Part shown: piece after piece, positions 21,574-33,592 of the stretch
How the letters are laid out: each line of letters opens with the position of its first letter
Numbering within the stretch: the first letter of the stretch is position 1
Assembly (NCBI GenBank): GCA_963978895.1
Contig: OZ022243.1
Coordinates: 13,347,765 to 13,411,764, forward strand
Source of the DNA: Erpobdella octoculata
Lineage: Eukaryota; Annelida; Clitellata; Hirudinida; Erpobdellidae
DNA length: 64,000 nucleotides
Direction: 5' to 3'
Notes under the pieces: model-generated
The model's input: only the letters and a program-made list of their open reading frames with translations
Databases searched by the model: none
Told to the model about the DNA's origin: nothing
Position numbers and translations under genes: made by a program

Positions 21574-22511
21574 TATCATTCAGAATTAAAGGAAGTTACC
21601 AGCGGTGTTCCCTAAGGAAGTGTTCTCGGACGAATACTCTTTCTGGTATATATAAATGACGTCACAGACAGCCCTGTGTTTAAATCTTTCTCGATAAAGC
21701 TCTTCGCAGATGACATCAAATTGTATACAACTTTTCAATCTGGAAGCCCTGCGATCCAGCAAACGGTAAACGAAATAGTATCATTGAGTGATTTGTGGCA
21801 ATTGAACTTGGCTTTGTCAAAATGCTTTATCTGCTCCATTTACGGTCATGCAAGTAAATCTCTAGATGCACCTTCTTACCACATTGGCTCACACCAGCTG
21901 ACGACTGCTGCACATGCAAGAGATCTTGGCGTGCTGATCGACAGTGACCTCAAATTCAGGAAGCATATACTGTTTATGCAGCGTCCGTGCAATCACGATT
22001 GATCAACTTAGCCTTTACAACCAAAGATCCTGCCGTTCTGATAAGAGCATTTTCTACATATGTACGACCCTTACTAGAATATTTTTTTGTAATATGGAAC
22101 CCCAATCACAAATACCTGATTGATAGACTTGAGAGTGTTCAAAGACAATTTACTAAAATGATTCCTGCCGCCCGACACTTGCCTTATTTCACTCGCCTCG
22201 ACATCCTTGGTCTTAAATGACTACAACATCGAAGACTAATTATCGATCTCTGCTTCTGCTATAAATTTAAAACGGCCTTACCGACTCAAACTTAACTACA
22301 AAACTCCAAGTATCAGATTACTTAGCCACAAGGGGCCAGCGCTACAAGTTAAAACCTGGAATGCACAGAATTAATGCAACCAAGTTCTACTTCAGCAACA
22401 GAATCATAACAGTATGGAATGCATTACCCCACGATGTTGTTAACTCATCCACCTACAGCCGTTTCAAGTGCCTGATCAATCTGACTGATCTTTCAAAGTT
22501 TTTAACATAAT
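21574..22511 (+). pseudogene. LINE reverse transcriptase, C-terminal part
   Basis: Continues YHSELKEVTSGVP, a stop in place of the motif-B Gln, then GSVLGRILFLVYINDVTD (motif B end) and IKLFADDIKLYTTF (FADD, motif C). The thumb follows (ARDLGVLIDSDLKFRKH), then after frameshifts AFSTYVRPLLEYFFVIWNPN and a C-terminal RYKLKPGMHRIN...TVWNALPHDV stretch. It ends with a TFSRFKCLINL-like tail at about 22511. The stop and frameshifts make it non-functional. Confidence 0.85.
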
Positions 22512-25500
22512 GTTATAAGCGGGCGTTTCACGACTATTTTGCCTCTTTATCCTTAATACCAGCACTTGACGCACGCTTCGCGCGCAAAGCGTGTGAGGTT
22601 TTGCATATTAATAGTAAAGGTAGACGCACCCAAATAGCATTCTAAGCTCAAAAACAAAACCAAAGCGTTTATATAGTAATAACTTTACGCACATGACTAT
22701 TTCAGCCAGTAGCAGATGATTTTTCACTTGAAAACGTTTTGGAATGGTCTTCTATTTGATTGGATGATTTTGGAAAAACTGCCTACGAAAAAAAACTTAA
22801 ATGGGCAATATTGGAAAAAATAGCCTACGAAAAAAACCACATTTATTAATGTGATAGTACTATTTGATTAGATGAATTTGGTAAAACTGCCTACGAAAAA
22901 ACTTAAATTGGCGATATTGGAAAAATAGCCTACGAAAAAAACCACATTTATTATGTGATAGTGAAAAAACCGACTACGAAAAACACAAGATTTATTGGAT
23001 GGGATAGGGAAAAACAGCCTACGAAAAACACAACATTTATTGGGTGATAGTGAAAAAAAGCCTAAGAAAAAACTCAACCTTTAATGACTGATAATGATAA
23101 AAACCCAACATTCAATGGCTGATATTGGGAAAACACGCCGATGTACTACTTCGGTGATTTATTTATTTTCAACTTGTTTTTATTGAGTTATGACGTATGC
23201 TCAAAATATATCCGCAAAGCGTCAAACCTTCCAATAATAGAAATAATATTAGCAAATTAGTTAATTTTCGTAAATAATAATATTATTAATAATTAAGATA
23301 AGAGGAATAATAATTACAAAATATAAAAATGTTGTTAATAATTTCATTAAATATATCCGCAAAGCGTCGAACTTATCCAATAATAGGAATAATATTAGCA
23401 AAATAGTTAATCTTCGTTAATAATAATATTATTAATAATTAAAATAAGAGGAATTATAATTGCAAAATAGTAAATTGTCGTTAATAATAATTTACAACTT
23501 GTTTAAAATTGGGAAAATCTCGCCGGCTACTACTTCGGTGATTTATTTATTTTGAACTTGTTTATATTTAGCAATGACGTACGATGTATTATATATATCC
23601 GCAAAGCGTTAAACTTTTAAGGCTAATAACTTTTTATTTAATATATTAATATATTATATATAATATATTAAAATAAATAATGTCATTAATAATAATTTCA
23701 TTAAATATATCTGCAAATCGTCGAAATTTCCAATAATAGGAATAATATTAGCAAATTAGTTAATTTTCGTACATAATAATATTATTATTAATTAAAATAA
23801 GAGGAATAATAATTACAAAATAAAAAATGTCGTTAATAATAATTTTATTAAATATATCCGCAAAGCGTCGAACTTTCCAATAATAGGAATAATATTAGCA
23901 AAATAGTTAATCTTCGTTAATAATAATACTATTAATAATTAAAATAAGAGGAATAATAATTGCAAAATAGTAAATTGTCGTTAATAATAATTTGCAACTT
24001 GTTTAAAATTGGGGAAAACCCGCCGACTACTACTTCGGTGATTTATTTATTTTCAACTTGTTTATATTCAGCGATGACGTACGATGCATTATATATATTC
24101 GCAAAGCGTTAAACTTTCGCGGATAATAACATTTTATTTAAACATTTTAACAAAAAAGTGCCCTAACAAACCGTGTTCAGCGTCTCATAATCTATCAACG
24201 TGAGTTTTTTCAGACCTGCAGATGGTAATCGGGTGACATACATAATACATAATACATCATTGCGTTTTTATAGTAGGGACCACCACTTGACGCACGCTTC
24301 GCGCGCGTGTGAGTTTTTACATATTAATAATCAAATTAGTCGCACTCAAATCGCACTCTAAGCCAAGCTAAAAAACAACACCCATGCGCTATTAACTATT
24401 ATATTATTAATTTACGCACGCTTTGCAAGCGAAGCGTGTGACTATTATAGCTAGTTGCATATGAACACGTTTTATAAAATAGTAAATTGTCGTTAATAAT
24501 AATAATTTACAACTTGTTTAAAATTGGGAAAAACCCGCCGACTACTCCTTCGGTGATTTATTTATTTTCAACTTGTTTATATTGAGTTATGGCGTATTCC
24601 AATAATAGGAATAATATTAGCAAATTAGTTAATTTTCGTAATTAATAATATTATTAATAATTAAAATAAGAGGAATAATAATAACAAAATAGAAAAATGT
24701 CGTTAATAATAATTTCATTAAATATTTCCGCAAGGCGTCGAACTTTCCAATAATAGAAATAATATTAGCAAAATAGTTAATCTTCGTTATTAATAATAAT
24801 TAAAATAAGAGGAATAATAATTGCAAAATAGTAAATTGTCGTTAATAATAATTTACATAAATAAAAAACCCGCCGACTACTACTTCGGTGATTTATTTAT
24901 TTTCAACTTGTCTATATTTAGCGATGACGTACGATGCTATATATATCCGCAAAGCGTTAGACTTTCGCGGCTAATAACTTTTTATTTAAACAATTTAGCA
25001 AAAAAGTGTCCTAACAAATCTTGTTCAGCGTCTCATGATCTATCAACGTGAGTTTTTTAAGACCTGCAGGTGCTAATCGGGTGACATACATCATTGCGCT
25101 TTTATAGTAGGGAACCAGCACTTGACGCGCGCGAAGCGTGTGAGTTTTTACATATTAATAGTAAAGGTAGTCGCACTCAAATCGCATTCTAAGCTCAAAA
25201 ACAACACGAAAGCGCTGTCATAGCAATAACTGTACGCACGATTCGCAAGCGAAGCGTGTGACTATTTTAGCCAGTAGCTGATGATTTTTCACTTGAAAAC
25301 GTTTAGGAATGGTCTTCTCTTTAATTGGATGATTTTAGAAAATCTGCCTACAAAAAAAAACCTTTAATGGGTGATATTGGAAAAAACAGCCTACGAAAAA
25401 AACCTATATTGGATGTTTTTGGAAATAACAGTCTACAAAAAACACAATATTTATTGGATGGTATCGGAAAACATCCTACGAAAAAACCCAACCTTTAATG

Positions 25501-26810
25501 TCTGATAATGAAAAAAACCGCCTACAAAAAAACCCAACCTTCAATGGCTGATATTGGGAAAACCCGCCGGTGAATTATTTATTTTCAACGTGTTTATATT
25601 GAATTATGACGTATGCTCAAAATATATTCGCAAAGCGTCGAACTTTCCAATAATAGGAATAATGTTAACAATTATTACAATAAGAGGAATAATAATTGCA
25701 AAATAGTAAAATGTCGTTAATAATAATTTCATTAAATATATCCGCAAAGCGTAGAACTTTCCAATAATAGGTAATTAATCTAAATTAGTTAATTTTCGTA
25801 AATACTAATATTATTAATAATTAAAATAAAAGGAATAATAATTGCAAAATAGTAAAATGTCGTTAATAATAATTTTATTAAATGGATCCGCAAAGCATTG
25901 AACTTTCCAATAATAGAAATAATAATAGCAAGCTAGTTAATTTTCTTTATTAATAATATTATTAATAATTAAAATATTGGAATAATTTATATTTTCATAT
26001 AATTATAATTGGGGAAACCCGCCGGCTCTCTACTTCGAAGATTTATTTATTTTCAACTTGAAAGATGACGTACAATGCATTATATATATCCGCAAAGTGT
26101 AGAACTTTCGCGGCTAATAACTTTTTAATTAAACATTTTATCAAAAAAGTGCCCCAACAAACCGTGTTCAGCGTCTCATAATCTATCAACGTGAGTTTTT
26201 TCAGACCTGCAGATGGTAATCGGGTGACATACATAATACATAATACATGCATAATACATCATTGCGCTTTTATAGTAGGGACCAGCACTTGACGCACGCT
26301 TCGCGCGCTAAGCGTGTGAGTTTTTACATATAAATAGTCAAGATAGTCGCACTGAAATCGCACTCTAAGCTCAAAAACAACACCAATGCGCTATTATAGT
26401 AATAACTTTACTCACGTTTCGCACGCGAAGCGTGTGACTATTATAGCCAGTAGCAGATGATTTTTCACTTGAACACGTTTTGGAATGGACCTCTCTTTGA
26501 TTGGACGTTTTGGAAAAACTGCCTACGAAAAAAAACCTTTAATTGACGATATTGGATAAAACAGCCTAAAAAACCACATTTAATGGGTAATAGTGAAAAA
26601 ACCGCCTACGAAAAAAACCTATGTTTTATGTTTTTGGAAATAACCGCCTACGAAAAACACAATATTTATTGGATGGCATCGGAAAAAACAGCCCACGAAA
26701 AAATCTGTAGCGGCTATCACAGAAAAAAACGCCTAAACTTTTATTTGGTGATATTGGAAAAAAAGCCTACTAAAAAACCCAACTTTTAATGGCTGATAAT
26801 TAAAAAAACT

Positions 26811-27115
26811 TTGCGGATATACATATATATATATAAGACTCTACTAGGAATCGAACCCACGTGTCTACGGCAACACCGCCTCGCCTAAATGCAAGCGCTC
26901 TTACCAACTGAGCCACCGACCATCACCAAAAAATGATGGCTAGAAGTCTCAGTCTTTCGGAGCTACCTAACATTAGACTACGACTATGATAGGCTCAGAA
27001 CTCCTTACTTCGGCTCGACTCGACAGCTAGTCTGCTGCCAGATAGGTAATTTTTTGCGAAGTGAAACACTGCGTTGAAATGTTTTAAGAGCCTACAAATA
27101 GGATGACTAACTGTC

Positions 27116-27203
<88 letters not shown>

Positions 27204-27225
27204 ATATATATCCGCAAAGCGTTAA
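26811..27225 (-). mobile_element. tRNA-derived SINE-like insertion in the satellite
   Basis: Read on the minus strand, 26921-26837 is tRNA-like, with A box TGGCTCAGTTGG, a long variable arm and B box GGGTTCGATTCC. Upstream (26922-27115) is a unique body, and (TA)n runs flank both sides. The acceptor arms (GGTCGGT and TAGAGTC) do not pair and no CCA-proximal structure exists, so it is not a working tRNA. The surrounding satellite bases are inverted at the two edges (CTTTGCGGATATA on the left, TATATCCGCAAAG on the right). Confidence 0.65.
27118..27210. repeat. (TA)n microsatellite
   Basis: About 90 bases of TA with one interruption, next to the SINE-like body. Confidence 0.95.
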
Positions 27226-27389
27226 ATTTTCGCGGCTAATAACTTTTTATTTAAACATTTTAACAAAAAAGTGCCCTAACAAACCGTGTTCAGCGTCTCC
27301 TATCCTATCAACGTGAGTTTTTCAGACCTGCAGTTGAAAATCAAATCGGGTGACATACATAATACATAATACATCATTGCGCTTTTATG

Positions 27390-27606
27390 TTAGGATATTT
27401 TCTCGCTGTTACCTAATACTTAAACATCTGTTTCACCATTGTTTTGTCTCTTCCTCTTTTTCGTTTTTCTTTTTGCTCATTTTTGCTTTTTCTTTTGTTC
27501 GAGCTTTTGATTGCATTTCTTTTGTTTCTTTTATGTTTTTATCCAAATGGTTTAAGTGGTCTGTTGGCCCTTTTGTTTGAGATGGTTAATAATAATAATA
27601 ATAATA
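27390..27606 (+). repeat. 3' UTR and tail of the LINE 18703-22511
   Basis: T-rich segment with ATCCAAATGGTTTAAGTGG and TTGGCCC, then GATGGTTAATAATAATAATAA. The complement of 28757-28870 carries the same order of motifs for the related minus-strand LINE. It is followed directly by the continuation of hAT copy 2 at 27607. Confidence 0.7.
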
Positions 27607-28583
27607 AAAACTTGTACATCTGTATCAACCGTGTCCGGCTCCAGGCTGCCAATCTGGTCATGGTTATGTTGACGATTTGAAATCTGAGGAAGTATCAATT
27701 CAAATTTCCAACTGATAAAAACTTCGGAATAAGCAGTGTTGTTTGGTAACAAAATAAAAGTAACGCGTTACTTTATTTAAGTACATCCGACGTACTTTTC
27801 GCCTGTAACGGAGTATAGATTATTTTCAGTAATTTTACTTGTAACAAAGTAATATTATCGGACTTACTTTTACTTCGTTACTTTTCTTGGACAAAGAGTT
27901 ACAAAGTACTGTACAAAATTAATAAAACGACCAGGGCCGTAGCTAACATGCCCATCCTGGGGGGGAGGTGTAACGTCCCATTTTACCGACAAAGTTTTTA
28001 GTTATTTTTAAAAAATAAATTATTGGTTTCATATATTGTTTATTTAAAAACGCATAAAATTGGGTATTACCGCAACACTAATTTTTTTGTTGAATTTTAA
28101 AAGAGAGGCTAAAAAATAAAATTATTGTTCTCATTTTTTTTTAAATTACATATACTTTGTATTAAAATTTAAAAAATAGCAATTTTGAGAAATGATCACT
28201 AAAGTGTATGCCTTTAGTAAATGGTCATTTCGGCAATGGGTAGTTTTTGATATACACCCAGTGGTTTCGGACTAGGAGACGGCTTTTTTTATAGCTTTTT
28301 TAATGCAGACTCAAAAGTATTTCTAGAAGTTTTAGTTTTTACTAACGATCCACTTTTGACAACAGAAACAACAACTTTTAAAGACTCGTCACACAATCTC
28401 CCATGTTTCCCCATTATTTTTAGCTCTCAATACTAATTATAATAATGAATAGAAAATAGTTTATCACAATGGAATAATAATTGGGATCAAATTGATTAAA
28501 ACCAATATGAAAGTCATTTTTTGTATAAAACAGAATAGACAGAAAAAGTATGACACAAAATAAATATAACAAGTAAAGGAAAA

Positions 28584-28760
28584 AACGAGTTTTTCAACAT
28601 AAACTTTTATTTCAATTATATTAGAAATACGAAAGATATTCAAATTAAGTTTTTTTTAAAAATTGAATCATGTACTGTCATCCAATATAAAACTTTGCTG
28701 AAAGTTTCAGTTTCCTAACTAGTCAAAAAGCTGGTTAAATTTTACTTAACCTAAATAAAA
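28584..28760 (+). repeat. Short interspersed repeat, diverged copy
   Basis: Contains AACGAGTTTTTCAACATAAA, CATCCAATATAAAACTTTGC and ends AATAAAAGTTTTTTT. It shares its order of motifs with 32930-33450 and, more distantly, with 6514-6902. Immediately after it begins the 3' end of the minus-strand LINE. Confidence 0.55.
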
Positions 28761-30768
28761 GTTTTTTTTATTATTACTATTACAACGTCGTCAAATAGCA
28801 GGGCCAACGGCCACTTACACCATTTGGATAGCAATATAAACAAAACAGAAATGTGATTGTGCATTCGAACAAAAAGAAAACAAAAGCGGAAGAAAAAGAA
28901 ACAAGAAAGGACACGCAAAGTGACGGTTCAACCTCAGAGTTCAAGCAACATAACAAAGGCGAGGAGCAATTGAGAATGCCAAGTAAGGAGACGCAAAATG
29001 ACGGTTCGACTTCAAAGTTTATGCCATAAAACTACGGCGAGGAGCAATTGAGAATGTAATGTAGGGTAGATTAATCAGGAATAATTTCCCAAATGTTTTC
29101 CACTGTAATGCCCAAGAAAAAGAAGAAACTTTGTAGATATGAGAAGTTCAGTGTTGTTGACCTCATCTCCGATAGGACTGTCAGCCGTTGACGAGAACCT
29201 GGCTAAATTGTGGTCATGAGACAGGACTTGAAACGGGAAAAGGTTGAAGAGTTTATAATTTCAGGTAGGAGCGAGTTCCATGGGTTTATCACTCTATTTG
29301 TAAAGAAATGTTTTCTGATGTCTCTGGAACACCTCTTCTGCCGCAGACGAAGTGAGTGGCCACGAGTGCGCGTACTCTGGGTAAATTCTGGGAAGCCTTT
29401 TATTTTACAGTTGGCAAAACCATGTATGATATTGTAACAAAAACAGAGGTTATTTATCAAGCGGCGATGCTCCAGAGACATGAGCCCAAGACGTTTGAGT
29501 CTGATACTGTACGGTAATTTTCGTAGGTCGGGAAAAGCTCTTGTGAAATATCTTTGTGTGCGTTCGATCTTGTTTATATATTTGTTTATAATGAGGGCTC
29601 CAGATGGGGGAGCAATACTCTAAGATGAGACTGGCATAGATGGTATATGCTCTTGTGAGAAGATTGTGGTCTCTTGAACGAAAGCATTTGAGGATAAGCC
29701 GTATCCTGATGAGAGCTCTATGGACAATATAGTCGATATGTGACCTAGATGTTTGTTTGTTGTTAATGAATACTCTAAGGTCGCGGATGGTATCAATAGG
29801 TGATATCTTTTGCAAGCCGATTGAGTATGTAGAAACTGGAGCGTTACAATGAGATCCTCTGATGGAGCAGTGGAAACATTTTTCGGGGGCTCGTTGAAGT
29901 TGCCACGTTTCACTCCACAGCACTAATTTGTTAATGGCTAACTGTAATGATACATTGTCAGGAGGTAATGATGAGTACAATTAGATATCATCCGCAAATA
30001 ACGTAATCTTCACGGAGGTATTTCGAAATAGATCAGCCACGTCATTAATGTATAAGAGGAATAGGGTTGGACCTAGTACGCTGCCCTGGGGGACACCGGT
30101 AATCACGTCAGTCGAGGCAGAAAGGCGACCATTCACTTTCACAGTTTGAGATCGATTTGATAGAAATGCCTTTAACCATAACAGTAAATCGCCAGAGATT
30201 CCATAAGCTTGGAGTTTGACTATAAGCTTTTGGTGCGAAACAGAATCAAAAGCCTTTTTGAAATCGAAGTAGATAACATCGACATGCTCGTTTGATTGAA
30301 TTGCTTGTGTCCAATTGTTAACAAACTCGATAAGGTTTGTACATGTAGACTTCATCTTGAGGAAACCATGTTGTTCTGGGGTAATAAAATTGTTTTGATG
30401 AAGATATGCGAGGATGTCTTTGTTGATTAACTTTTCCATGGCACGGCAAGACGAGGAAGTGAGAGATATGGGCCTGTAGTTAGCCACTTCTGATGTTGCT
30501 TCTTTTTTGTGGATCGGTGTGACATACGCGGAGCTCCAATCGTTAGGCAACATATGTGCATTGAAATAAAAATTGAAGATGTGGCAAAGTGGTATGGCCA
30601 GACCAGTTGCACACTCTTTAAGTAACTTGTTTGGGATACCATCTGGACCCGACGATTTGGAAGATTTGAGACTACGAAGGATCTGGATGATGCGATCTGG
30701 GGTGAAATCAATCTTTTCAAGCGTACTGAATGTACGCGGAGGCATTTCTGTGCTTGTTCCATCGTCAG

Positions 30769-32649
30769 CAGTGTTGGGTAATATTTCAAATACATTATAT
30801 TTGAAATTCGTATTTAAAATATTTTTAAGTATTTTTGTATTTTGATTTGAAATACTTTTAGAAAATTTATTTAGTATTTTTATTTTAAATAATTTTGAAA
30901 AGTAATTTGAATATTTTGAACAAAAAATAAAATACAAAATAGATTATTGACATTTTCAAAAATATAAAGATCGGGAAACTTTAAAATTAATAAATAAGTG
31001 TTATGTTTATGTTATGTTTTTATCATGGTTTTATACCATAATCGATGTTTACTTCCTTAAGTTTCGATAGCTTAGCGCGAAGTTGGTTTTTAGAGTTTGT
31101 AGTAAAAATAGGTCGTTGTCGTTAGAATTAAAGTTTAAAGTTTTTTAATACTAAGATGGCAGAAAATTCAGGCAGTGGTGGTCGAATCCCGGCCATATTA
31201 GATGGCGAATTCTTCGAAATTGTTTGCAAGCAAAGACTTTGAAACAACGAATGATATTGACAGTAACATTGACAGCGAAAGTGAGTATGAAGAAAAACAA
31301 TTTGATGGTGATTTTGAAGTAGTCGAAGTGTCCGGTGTGTTGGATGCAGAAAATGAAGAACCCGGAATATTTCTCCCTCCTCACTACCGATGTGCTGCAC
31401 ACACTTTAAACTTAGTGGCCAGTCATGATGCAATTGAGTCGTTGAAAGACAATCAGACATACAGGAGATTGTACAACTCTGCCATGGGAAAATGTAGCGC
31501 ATTATGGAATGCTTCTGGCCGTCCAAAAGCTGCTGAGATTGTCAAAAATATTTGTGGGAAGCAATTGCTTCAGCCATGTGCAACTAGATGGAACTCACTC
31601 TACAACTCTGTGCAGCGTGTAATTGAAGTTAAAGACAATCTAAAAGTTGTATTTTCGAGTTTGAAGATACCAAATTTGAACATTGTTGAATTAGATTTTT
31701 TGGATGAATTTATACTTGTTATGAAACCATTGGCCACAGCTTTAGAAAAGCTCCAAGGTGAAAAGGAATCTTCTTTGGCTTATATGATGCCGTCTGTCTT
31801 GCGTGTTGAGCAGTCTATTGTAAATATTTCATCAACACTCCGACATGTACAACCACTTGCGAAATCGATTTTGAAAGGCTTACGAGCGCGATATGCTAAA
31901 CATTTGCAGTTTGACTCTGAAGTTAACAATTTCATTTTAGCATCAGTTACACACCCATTCTTCAAAATGAGATGGGTTCCAGAAAACCACAGAAGTCGTG
32001 TTCACAAACTGTTTATGGACACATTTCAAACTTTTATTCCTAAAACAGATGTGGTGATAGATTCCCATTCAAAGAAACATGATGAAGAAGACGATTTTTT
32101 CTCCTTTGAATCAGCTACATCCGTGACAGTCAATAATTCAGGGGCCACAGCATTTTTGGAAAACATGTGTAAAAACGTGAACACATTAAAATTATACCTT
32201 GTGGTTTTAAACATGTTTAAGCGGTACAACACTGTCATCCCATCTTCGGCTCCAGTGGAACGCCTGTTCAGCACCGGGGGGGGGGGGGAAATAATGACCC
32301 CTCACCGCAATCGTTTAACTGATGAAACTTTTGAACAATTAATAATTTTAAAAGCAAATTCTCATTTTAAAAGTTGACTCTGTTTATTTTATTACAATAA
32401 AAGATTTACCCTGTTGACTTGTTTTTGTTAAAAATGTTTGAGATGCGTGTTGATGATGGTGAGGTATCGGCATCAAGTGTTATACAACGTATTTTAGTAT
32501 TTTGCAGTAAAATACTCTAATGCATTTTGTATTTCCTATTTGAAATATTTTCAAAAAAACTATTTGTATTTTGTACTGAAAATACTTCTTAACAAAGTAT
32601 TTGTATTTTGTATTCAAATTACATTTGGACAGTATTTTACCCAACACTG
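30769..32649 (+). mobile_element. hAT deletion derivative, copy A (1881 bp), TSD ATCGTCAG
   Basis: Both ends read CAGTGTTGGGTAA (right end complemented) and are flanked by ATCGTCAG at 30761-30768 and 32650-32657. Length is exactly 1881 bp, the same as copy B (44805-48146) once its Helitron is removed. It holds an N-terminally deleted transposase. It split the LINE reverse transcriptase gene. Confidence 0.96.
31155..32377 (+). pseudogene. hAT transposase lacking BED finger and first catalytic residues, copy A
   Basis: The original start is probably ATG 31155, giving MAENSGSGGRIPAILDGEFF, the usual lead into a BED finger. That frame closes after about 27 codons, where an internal deletion joins it out of frame to the C-terminal half, open from 31202 to 32377. 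The C-terminal half reads LPPHYRCAAHTLNLVASHDA, LQPCATRWNSLYNSVQRVI and, near its end, SSAPVERLFSTGGGG and TPHRNRLTDETFEQLIIL, the hAT dimerisation block with an expanded Gly run coded by a poly-G tract. The BED finger and the first two catalytic Asp regions are missing. Confidence 0.88.
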
Positions 32650-32657
32650 ATCGTCAG

Positions 32658-32929
32658 TAGTGAAAACACTGGAAAAGTAATTGTTGAAGGTGTTGGCAAT
32701 CACCACTGGATCCGACGTTAATGTGCCATCTGATTTCTTAATTTCCTGCAAAGGACAGCATATTGATAGCTTTCTATTTATAAATTTGTAGAAGCTGCCC
32801 ATATCGCCACGAAAAATGAGTTCAAGTTTTGTGATTTGTGGTACTCGTCAATTATTTTATTAGGCTTTTAGTTTATAAAATCGCTTTTAAGACTTGTAAG
32901 ATTTGTGTACAGAGAAAGACACACATACA
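32658..32929. other. LINE 5' remnant and flank
   Basis: Holds the most 5' preserved coding part of the minus-strand LINE (to about 32870), then AT-rich flank. No LINE 5' UTR was recognised. Confidence 0.5.
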
Positions 32930-33450
32930 CAAACAGAGATTGTAAGTTGAATAACAGTTTGTACAAGTAAAGGAAAAAACGAGTTTTTCAACACAAACTT
33001 TTTTTTAATCCAATCATGTATTGTCATCCAATATAAAGCTATGCTGAAAGTTTCAGCTTCCCCGCTAGTCAAAAAACTGGTTAAATTTTACTTGCAAGAT
33101 TTGCGTAAAGAGAAAAACACAAACAGAGATTGTAACCTAAATAAAAGTTTGTAAAAATAAGATAAAGACTTAAAATAAACATGTAAAGAAAAAACGAGTT
33201 TTTCAACACAATCTTTGATTTCAAATACACTCGATTTAGAAATACGAAAGAAGTTCAAATAAAGTTTTTTTTAATTGAATCATGTAATGTCAATTATAAT
33301 CCAATATAAAGCTATGCTTTCCTAGTTAGTCAGAAAGCTGGTTAAATTTTGTTTGCAAGATTTGCATGCAGAAAAAGACACACACACACATAAACAAACA
33401 CACAAACAGAGATTGTAACCAAAATAAAAGTTTGTAAAAATGAAGTGAAA
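32930..33450 (+). repeat. Two tandem units of the short interspersed repeat
   Basis: Two units of about 250 bases (32942-33145 and 33178-33440). Each starts near GGAAAAAACGAGTTTTTCAA and passes through ATCCAATATAAAGCTATGC, and each ends with ACAGAGATTGTAACC and AATAAAAGTTTGTAAAAA. The tandem order and AATAAA-like ends suggest a retroposed or tandemly duplicated short element. Confidence 0.65.
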
Positions 33451-33592
33451 TAAACTATATAAAACATAATCTAACCAAAATTTGATAAAAATTCTGATAA
33501 ATTTAATAATTTACTATGAACTTCTAACAGGAACTTCTAGCAACCAGCACAATAGGAGACAAAAGCACAAAGAAGAAAGTTTTGGTTGTGAT

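Larger units (their letters stand above)
22559..27389. repeat. Complex satellite / higher-order tandem array
   Basis: Built from recurring blocks in a loose order. One is a GC-rich palindromic block (ACTTGACGCACGCTTCGCGCG near 22565, 24292, 25117 and 26287). A second is a block of 40-45 bp units around GCCTACGAAAAAAAC (22780-23090, 25340-25530, 26515-26790). A third is an AT block with ATATATCCGCAAAGCGT and AATAATATTAGCAAA. The last is a block ending CATTGCGCTTTTATAGTAGG. Full units vary from about 0.8 to 1.7 kb. No coding frame was seen. The ends inside the LINE are both near TAATAC, a possible short target duplication. Confidence 0.8.
18703..27606 (+). mobile_element. CR1-like LINE, 5' truncated, split by a hAT and by satellite
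   Basis: One LINE whose coding parts are at 18703-19717 and 21574-22511 and whose 3' UTR is at 27390-27606. The 3' UTR (ATCCAAATGGTTTAAGTGG near 27540, then (AAT)n) matches that of the minus-strand relative at 28757-29200. The gaps are filled by the hAT at 19718-21565, with an exact 8 bp duplication, and by about 4.8 kb of satellite-like DNA. The LINE inserted into hAT copy 2. Confidence 0.8.
28757..32870 (-). mobile_element. CR1-like LINE, minus strand, split by a hAT
   Basis: The 3' UTR is at 28757-29200, the RT at 29203-30768 and 32658-32870. The hAT at 30769-32649 lies between. The 5' end is truncated within the linker before the RT. It is a close relative of the plus-strand LINE at 18703. 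Stops and one frameshift are few, so it is a comparatively recent copy. Confidence 0.88.
29203..32870 (-). pseudogene. LINE reverse transcriptase, minus strand
   Basis: From the 5' side: FRGDMGSFYKFINRKLS, LTSDPVVIANTFNNYFSSVF (32614-32870), then across the hAT SSGPDGIPNKLLKECATGLA, VTPIHKKEATSEVANYRPIS and EQHGFLKMKSTCTNLIEF. The palm motifs are VIYFDFKKAFDSVSHQKLI (A), TGVPQGSVLGPTLFLLYIND (B) and ITLFADDI (C). A TAA stops the frame directly after FADDI (29981). The next codon continues LYSSLPPDNVSLQLAINKLV to about 29460. After a frameshift the frame reads LEHRRLINNLCFCYNIIHGF to the end at 29203. Confidence 0.92.

Noticed and set aside
26837..26921. Functional tRNA gene
   Set aside because: A and B boxes are present but the acceptor arms do not pair and the anticodon loop is one base short; it is treated as a tRNA-derived repeat.
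27932..28440. Transposase of the 15.4 kb hAT on the minus strand (frame starting MGKHGRLCDESLKVVV near 28412)
   Set aside because: Only about 40 codons with a weak helix-turn-helix-like look; no motif decisive enough to assign a family.
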